Assembly (NCBI GenBank): GCA_018401495.1
Contig: JAGYJX010000004.1
Coordinates: forward strand, 1 to 64,000
DNA: 64,000 nucleotides
Reading direction: 5' to 3'
Source: Rhodospirillaceae bacterium
GTDB taxonomy: Bacteria > Pseudomonadota > Alphaproteobacteria > Thalassobaculales > Thalassobaculaceae
The notes below the pieces were generated by a model. The model saw only the letters and a program-made list of their open reading frames with translations, made no database searches and was not told the DNA's origin. Positions 58,274-64,000 of the stretch are shown piece by piece. The translations under genes and the position numbers were made by a program. Position 1 is the stretch's first letter, and every line of letters starts with the position of its first letter.

Positions 58274-61200
58274 ATGGCGCTGGCCGAAGTTTCACTCGAC
58301 GACAAGTACGTCCTCGATCGTGGGCGGATCTTCCTGACCGGCGTGCAGGCGCTGGTGCGGCTGCCGTTGATCCAGCGCCGCCGCGATCTCGCGCTCGGCA
58401 AGAACACCGGCTGCTTCATCTCGGGTTACCGCGGTTCGCCGCTCGGCGGCTACGACCAGCAATTGTGGCGCGCGGGCAAGCTGCTGAAGCAGCATCACGT
58501 GCACTTCCAGCCGGGCGTGAACGAGGAACTGGCGGCGACCGCCGTCTGGGGCAGCCAGCAGCCCAACCTGTTCGCCGGCGCCAACCACGACGGCGTGTTC
58601 GGCATCTGGTACGGCAAGGGCCCGGGCGTCGACCGGTCGGGGGACGTGTTCAAGCACGCGAACTTCGCCGGCACCTCGCCCTGGGGCGGCGTCCTGGCGA
58701 TCGCCGGCGACGACCATGTCGCCAAGTCCTCGACGGTGCCGCACCAGAGCGAGTTCGCGTTCCTCGACGCCTCGATGCCGGTGCTGAACCCGGCCGGCGT
58801 GCAGGACACCCTGGATTTCGGCCTGCTCGGTTTCGCCATGAGCCGGTTCGCCGGCTGCTGGGTCGGGCTTCAAGACCACCGCCGAGATCATGGACAGCTC
58901 GGCCTCGGTCGAGGCCGACGCCAACGCCCTGCAGATCGTCGTTCCCGAGTTCGCGATGCCGCCGGGCGGGCTGCACATCCGCTGGCCGGACCCGTGGCTC
59001 GAGCAGGAAGAGCGGCTGCAGAACTGGAAGCTGCCGGCGGTCGCCGCCTTCGCGCGCGCCAACGCCATCGACCGGGTCGTGATCGACACGCCGACGCCGC
59101 GGCTGGTGATCGTCACCACCGGCAAGTCCTATCTCGATGTGCGCCAGGCGCTCGACGACCTCGGCATCGACGCCGCACTCGCCCGCGACATCGGGCTCCG
59201 GGTGTTCAAGGTCGGCATGCCGTGGCCGCTGGAGCCCGAGGGCGCGCGCGCCGCCTGCGCCGGCGCCGAGCGGGTGCTGGTGGTCGAGGAGAAGCGCTCG
59301 CTGATCGAGTGGCAGCTCAAGGAACAGCTCTACGACCTGCCGCAGGGCCGCCGCCCGCGGGTCGAAGGCAAGCAGGACGACGCCGGCCGCCAGCTGTTCC
59401 GCGCCAACGGCGAGCTGAACGCCACCGAGGTGGCGCTCGCCATCGCCGACCGGGTGCTGGCGTTCGCCGACGTCGAGCGCGTCAAGGCGCGCCGCGCCCT
59501 GATCGCCCAGCGCGTCGAGGGCGGCAAGGCGAAGCCGAGCGAGTTCCAGCGCACGCCGTATTTCTGCTCCGGCTGCCCGCACAACACCTCGACCCGCGTG
59601 CCCGACGGCTCGCGCGCCGTCGCCGGCATCGGCTGCCACTTCATGGCGGCCTGGATGCCGGAGCGCACCACCGAGACCTTCACCCAGATGGGCGGCGAGG
59701 GGGCATCGTGGATCGGCCAGGCGCCGTTCACCGACACCCCGCACATCTTCGCCAACCTCGGCGACGGCACCTACAACCACTCCGGCAGCATGGCGATCCG
59801 CATGGCGGTCGCCTCGAAGGTCACCATCACCTACAAGATTCTGTTCAACGACGCTGTCGCCATGACCGGCGGGCAGCCCTCCGACAACGGCCTGACTCCC
59901 TGGATCATCGCCCAGCAGGTGGCGGCCGAGGGCGTCGCCCGGGTCGACGTGGTCACCGACGATCCGGAGAAGTATCCGTCCGGCGACATCTGGCCGAAGG
60001 GCACCCGGATCCACCACCGCGACGACCTCGACGAGGTCCAGCGCGAGCTGCGCGAGATCGCCGGCGTCACCGTGCTGATCTACGACCAGACCTGCGCCGC
60101 CGAGAAGCGCCGCCGCCGCAAGCGCGGCACCATGGAGGACCCGAACCGCCGGGTGTTCATCAACGAGGCGGTCTGCGAGGGCTGCGGCGATTGCGGGGTC
60201 AAGTCGAACTGCGTGTCGGTGCTGCCGGTCGAGACCGAGTTCGGCCGCAAGCGTCAGATCGACCAGTCGAGCTGCAACAAGGACTTCTCCTGCGTGAAGG
60301 GCTTCTGCCCGAGCTTCGTCGACGTGATCGGCGGCAAGGTGCGCAAGGGCAGCTCGGCGGCGCCGAAGCCGGCGGCCGGTGCCGCGCCGGACGTGTTCGA
60401 GGTGCTTCCGGAGCCGGTGCTGCCCGGGCTGGACGAGCCCTACAGCATCCTGGTCACCGGCATCGGCGGGACCGGGGTGGTGACCATCGGCGCGCTGCTG
60501 GGCATGGCCGCCCACCTGGAGGGCAAGGGCACCAGCGTGCTCGACATGACCGGGCTGGCCCAGAAGGGCGGCGCGGTGCTGAGCCACGTCAAGATCGCGG
60601 CCTCACCGGAGGCGGTGCACGCGCCGCGCATCGCCGCCGGCGCCGCCGACCTGCTGCTGGCCTGCGACATCGCCACGGCGGCGTCCAAGGACGGGCTGGA
60701 GGCGATCAGCCGCGACAAGACCCGCGCGGTGGTGAACACCCACGAGACCATGACCGGCCGCTTCACCCAGGCGCCGGACATGCAGTTCCCGGCGGAGTCG
60801 ATGAAGTCGATCCTGCGCGGCGCCGCCGGCGACAACTCGACGGAGTTCGTCGACGCCTACCGGATCGCCACCAAGCTGCTCGGCGACTCCGATCGCCGCC
60901 AACCTGTTCATGCTCGGCTTCGCCTGGCAGCTCGGGCTGGTGCCGCTGTCGCGCGCGGCGATCGAGCGGGCGATCGAGCTGAACGGCGTCGCCGTGACGT
61001 TCAACAGCCAGGCCTTCCTGTGGGGCCGCCGCGCCGCCCACGACCGCGACGCGGTCGAGCGGCTGGTCGAGCCGAAGCCGGCCGCCGCCTCGCTGCGCCC
61101 GACGGTCGCCGACACGCTGGAGGAGATCGTCCGCATCCGGGTCGAGACCCTGACCGCCTACCAGGACGCCGCCTACGCCGAGCGCTACCGGTCGCTGGTC

Positions 61201-61773
61201 GACCGGGTCGCCGCCGCCGAGCGCAAGGCGGCGCCGGGCCGGGACGACCTGGCCCGGGCGGTGGCGCGCTACGCCTTCAAGCTGATGGCGATCAAGGACG
61301 AGTACGAGGTCGCCCGGCTGTACACCGACGGCGCCTTCGAGCGCCGGCTGCGCGAGCAGTTCGAGGGCGACTTCAGGCTGCGCTTCCACCTCGCCCCGCC
61401 GAGCTTCGCGCCCCGCGATCCGCAGACCGGGCATCTGAAGAAGCTTACCTTCGGGCCCTGGATGCTGCCGGCGTTCCGGGTGCTGGCGGCGCTCAAGGGC
61501 CTGCGCGGCGGCCGGTTCGACGTGTTCGGCCGCAGCGAGGAGCGCCGGATGGAGCGCCGGCTGCGCGACGAGTATCTGGCGACGGTCGAGGAGATCGCCG
61601 GCGCGCTGACGGCGGAGAACCACGCCACGGCGGTCGAACTGGCGAGCGTGCCGGAGATGATCCGCGGCTTCGGCCACGTCAAGGAGAGCCACGTCGAGCG
61701 CGCCGAACAGCGCAAGGCCGCGCTGCTGGGGCAGTTCCGCAACCCCGAGGCGGCGCGCACCGCGGCGGAGTAG
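58274..61773 (+). CDS. Indolepyruvate:ferredoxin oxidoreductase, fused subunits (two frame breaks)
   Basis: About 1165 residues, oxidatively decarboxylating aryl-pyruvates to aryl-acetyl-CoA with ferredoxin. Domain order: pyrimidine-binding with GCFISGYRGSPLGGYD; middle TPP-binding with HIFANLGDGTYNHSGSM; a Cys-rich stretch VCEGCGDCGVKSNC and SSCNKDFSCVKGFCP; C-terminal gamma-type domain with LVTGIGGTGVVTIGALLG and LAQKGGAVLSH. The frame breaks near 58870 (after CWVGF) and near 60890 (after KLLGDS); each is one extra base. It may supply phenylacetyl-CoA or indoleacetyl-CoA. Alone on the plus strand. Confidence 0.92.
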
Positions 61774-61843
61774 CAAGCGGGAGAGGCGGAGATCGGCGCA
61801 GCGGCGGCGGTGGCGTCGGGTGCCCGGCGCCGCCGCTGCGGCG

Positions 61844-62089
61844 TTACGACATGCCGAGCGCCCTGAGGTACAGGTCGAGCACGGTCTCGAGTTCGTCGCG
61901 GTCGTCCTTGTCCATCTTCCGGAGCTTGAGGACCTGGCGCATGATCTTGACGTCGAAGCCGTTGCCCTTGGCCTCGGCGAACACGTCTCGGATGTCGGAG
62001 GCCAGCGCGGCCTTCTCTTCCTCGAGGCGCTCGATGCGCTCGATGTAGGAGCGGAGCTGATCGCCCGCGATGCCGCCCACGTCCACCAT
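61844..62089 (-). CDS. gapR: GapR family DNA-binding domain protein (DUF2312)
   Basis: An 81-residue helical protein of the DUF2312 family. The diagnostic parts are [15 protein letters not shown] and [20 protein letters not shown], as in Caulobacter GapR, a nucleoid-associated protein that clamps overtwisted DNA. ATG 62089 with GAGG upstream. Alphaproteobacterial marker. Family known; whether this is the sole GapR of the organism is not clear. Confidence 0.87.
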   Translation of the reverse strand: MVDVGGIAGDQLRSYIERIERLEEEKAALASDIRDVFAEAKGNGFDVKIMRQVLKLRKMDKDDRDELETVLDLYLRALGMS

Positions 62090-62167
62090 GTCGTCCTCGA
62101 TCCGGCCGCTTGAACAAGGGCCGGAACCTAGCGGTCCGGACACCGGGGTTCAAGCCGCAAACGGCGC

Positions 62168-62198
62168 TTGACACGACGTGAACGAGACAGTGAACAAT
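62168..62198 (+). promoter_or_regulatory. Possible promoter of the SnoaL-like gene
   Basis: A perfect TTGACA and an AACAAT (4 of 6 consensus bases) are separated by 19 bp; the ATG at 62205 begins six bases after the -10 element, suggesting a leaderless transcript and supporting that start codon. Confidence 0.45.
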
Positions 62199-62204
62199 CG
62201 GGTC

Positions 62205-62603
62205 ATGCTGGCGACCATGATCTCCGATCCGACCGACCCGGTCCGCGCCCTCTGGGAGCGGATGAACGCCCGCGACTGGGACGGCATCCAGCGGCTGCTG
62301 GACGGCGGTTTCCAGGCGGTGTGGCCGCAGACCGGTGAGCGTATCCCCAGTCCGGCAGCCTATGTCGGGCTGAACCGCACCTATCCCGGCATCTGGCGCT
62401 GCACCGTGCTGGCGGTCGACGCCACCGCCGAGGGCGCGGTGGCGCGGGTGCGGATCACCGACGGCACGCTGTCGCTGTACGCGGTCGGCTTCTACCGGGT
62501 GATGGGCGGCCGGATCCTGGCGGCGGAGGAGTATTTCGGCGACGCCGGCCCGCCGCCGCACGACCGCTCGGAGTGGACCGAGCCGCTGCCGGCGCCGCGC
62601 TGA
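62205..62603 (+). CDS. SnoaL/NTF2-like fold protein
   Basis: A 132-residue cone-fold protein: VRALWERMNARDWDGIQRLL, FQAVWPQTGERI, YVGLNRTYPGIW, and YRVMGGRILAAEEYFGDAG. Members include polyketide cyclases and enzymes of unknown activity. ATG 62205 matches the promoter spacing; GTG 62178 and ATG 62217 are alternatives. Divergent from gapR. Confidence 0.7.
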   Translation: MLATMISDPTDPVRALWERMNARDWDGIQRLLDGGFQAVWPQTGERIPSPAAYVGLNRTYPGIWRCTVLAVDATAEGAVARVRITDGTLSLYAVGFYRVMGGRILAAEEYFGDAGPPPHDRSEWTEPLPAPR

Positions 62604-62608
62604 CCCGC

Positions 62609-62882
62609 GTCGGCTGGGTCCCCGGTCACCGCTGCGCGGCGCCCGGGATGACGATTGAGAGAGGGGCGGCTCTCTGCCTTGATGACGACGGCCTGGCGCT
62701 TCCCCTCGTCGTCATCCCGGCCAAGCGCAGCGCGAGCCGGGACCCACCCGCCGCCGCCGTGGTGAAGGCCAGAGCACCGCCGGTGGCGGTCCGGGAGAGA
62801 GGGGCGCTCCTCCACCCCTCACTGTCGTCACCCCGGACGGGCGCGCCAGTGGCGCGGTCGGTCCGGGGCCCACCGTGCGACG
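62609..62882. repeat. Family 2 intergenic repeat cluster
   Basis: The 330-bp gap holds three pieces: 62609-62670 (right half), 62704-62808 (left half plus spacer) and 62815-62882 (related left-type half). Bases 62707-62770 equal the reverse complement of 48460-48523 at all 64 positions. The DNA between is not coding. Confidence 0.9.
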
Positions 62883-62932
62883 AGGGCTTGCCGTGGGGTA
62901 GCGCCGATCGCTCCTCAAGCTGCCAAACCCAC

Positions 62933-63247
62933 TCAATGCTTCGGCGCGGTCTCCACGAACTTCGCCTTCTGCTCCGGCGACGCCTCGTTCTGGTGCTTGT
63001 CCTTCCACTCGGCGTAGGGCATGCCGTAGACGATCTCGCGGGCCTGCTCGTAGTCGATGTCGAGGCCCTTCTCGTCGGCGGCGGCGCGGTACCATTTCGA
63101 GAGGCAGTTGCGGCAGAACCCGGCCAGGTTCATCAGGTCGATGTTCTGGACGTCGGCGCGGTCGCGCAGGTGGGCCACCAGCGTGCGGAACGCCGCCGCC
63201 TCAAGTTCCGTGCGGGTCTGCGGGTCGAGGGTCTCGTCGGCGGCCAT
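62933..63247 (-). CDS. DUF1244 family protein
   Basis: A 104-residue helical protein with the family's Cys-containing motif AGFCRNCLSKWY and YGMPYAEWKDKHQ. The fold is known but the function is not; it is common in alpha- and gammaproteobacteria and often metal-linked by its cysteines. ATG 63247 begins MAADETLDPQ. Confidence 0.9.
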   Translation of the reverse strand: MAADETLDPQTRTELEAAAFRTLVAHLRDRADVQNIDLMNLAGFCRNCLSKWYRAAADEKGLDIDYEQAREIVYGMPYAEWKDKHQNEASPEQKAKFVETAPKH

Positions 63248-63312
63248 GGCGTCTCTCCGATCCGGTCGTTCAGGCACTCAATATCGGGGTTCGGTGGCCG
63301 CTTCGCCAGCCC

Positions 63313-64000
63313 TCACTCCGGCAGGCCCCGCTCCAGGAGCGCCTCCAGCGCGTCGCCGAAGCGTCGCGCCCAGTCATCGCCGCCGGTCGGGTCGGCGATC
63401 AGGTCCTGGCGGAACTCCAGGGTCAGGCTGTGGCGGCCGTTGCCGTGCACCGGCACGGTGTAGCCCTCGGGGCCGATGCCGGAATAGGGCTGGTTGGCGC
63501 CGACGACGGCATCTGGATTGCGGGAGGCGAACAACCCGATCATCGCGGCGCTGGCGCGCTCGTCGTCGCCCCATAGGAAGCCGATGTGCCACGGCCGGTC
63601 GCCACCGCCGGTGCGCAGGCGCGGGGTGAAGCTGTGCAGCGCCACCAGCAGCACCGGCGCGGCGGCGCCGGCGAGGTGGCCGGCGATGGCGGCGTGGTAG
63701 GGCTCGAACAGCGCGGCGTAGCGCTCCCGACGGGCATCGTCGTCGAGGCCGCGGTTGCCCGGCACCTCGGTGCCGTCGGAGACCACCGGGATCGAGCCCG
63801 CGGTGAACGGGGGACGGTTGCAGTCGACCACCAGCCGCGAGTAGCCGGTGGCGGTCAGCGGCGCGTCGAACCGCTCGGCCAGGCGCCGGGCGAGGTGGGC
63901 GATGCCGATGTCGTAGCCAATGTGGCGGGCGAGCTCCTCGTCCGGCAGCCCGAGCCGGCCGAGGGCCGCCGGCACGGCGTTGGCGTCGTGGTCGGACACG
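63313..64000 (-). CDS. N-formylglutamate amidohydrolase family protein (5' end beyond window)
   Basis: Partial gene, at least 228 residues, cut at the window edge. Visible text: DHDANAVPAALGRLGLP, HIGYDIGIAHLARRLAERFDA, the metal-site candidates LVALHSFTPR and HSLTLEFRQDLI, and SRLVVDCNRPP. Such zinc enzymes hydrolyse formylglutamate (histidine degradation) or related acylamino acids; the stretch beginning at the edge likely lacks only a short N terminus containing the first metal residues. The downstream DUF1244 gene is on the same strand. Confidence 0.85.
   Translation of the reverse strand, partial: VSDHDANAVPAALGRLGLPDEELARHIGYDIGIAHLARRLAERFDAPLTATGYSRLVVDCNRPPFTAGSIPVVSDGTEVPGNRGLDDDARRERYAALFEPYHAAIAGHLAGAAAPVLLVALHSFTPRLRTGGGDRPWHIGFLWGDDERASAAMIGLFASRNPDAVVGANQPYSGIGPEGYTVPVHGNGRHSLTLEFRQDLIADPTGGDDWARRFGDALEALLERGLPE

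Overview
The window is very GC-rich (near 70 % by eye) chromosomal DNA of an alphaproteobacterium, most like a Rhodospirillales-type heterotroph. The evidence is the split three-subunit transhydrogenase (pntA1-pntA2-pntB), COQ9, a GapR/DUF2312 protein, DUF1244, DUF465, a complete system I cytochrome c maturation operon with CcmI, and AarF/ABC1. There is no phage, integrase, transposase, CRISPR array, rRNA or tRNA that I can recognise.

Layout. 0-5 kb: a DUF2061-like membrane protein, aconitase, an alpha/beta hydrolase and a PAS-type protein. 5.4-13.8 kb: an acyl-CoA ligase, a complete LivGHMJF-type ABC importer and a PaaK-like protein in one direction, a probable uptake-and-activation unit for an organic acid. 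14-17 kb: amidase, a small membrane protein, an enoyl-CoA hydratase and dispersed repeats. 17.4-24.7 kb: ccmABCDEFGHI. 24.7-29.9 kb: an M24 peptidase and a polar amino acid ABC importer with an AAC(6')-like acetyltransferase. 30-34.6 kb: DUF465, Hpt/receiver pair, purEK, COQ9, peptide deformylase, rpsU. 34.8-37.7 kb: cobalt-type nitrile hydratase operon and a RES/Xre toxin-antitoxin pair. 37.7-43 kb: TIGR00266 protein, azlCD divergent from a CGNR regulator, and a coupled membrane hydrolase/BciB-like FrhB pair. 43-46 kb: transhydrogenase. 46-57 kb: lipoprotein, RlmI, enoyl-CoA hydratase, argC with an Arg-rich leader, AarF, FkbM methyltransferase, 2OG oxygenase, FAD-linked oxidase, SIMPL protein, sugar epimerase. 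57-64 kb: SRPBCC protein, fused indolepyruvate:ferredoxin oxidoreductase, GapR, SnoaL-like protein, DUF1244 and a truncated N-formylglutamate amidohydrolase.

Two features colour everything else. First, about 23 single-base indels break 15 otherwise well-conserved genes, including essential or housekeeping ones (ccmA, ccmF, ccmI, argC); 18 look like extra bases and 5 like missing bases. I read these as uncorrected sequencing errors and give gene spans across the breaks. Second, two families of imperfect palindromic intergenic repeats (ends CATTCCGG/CCGGAATG and CATCCCGG/CCGGGATG) fill most of the longer gaps.

The most interesting candidates are a possible arginine-codon attenuator upstream of argC (37-codon leader with five consecutive Arg codons, then a GC hairpin and U-tract), a symmetrical divergent control region between azlCD and a CGNR regulator with a 12-bp perfect palindrome, a 15-histidine metal-binding head on the nitrile hydratase alpha subunit, and a translationally coupled BciB-like flavoprotein plus membrane-embedded hydrolase. 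Several promoters sit so close to their start codons that the mRNAs would be leaderless.
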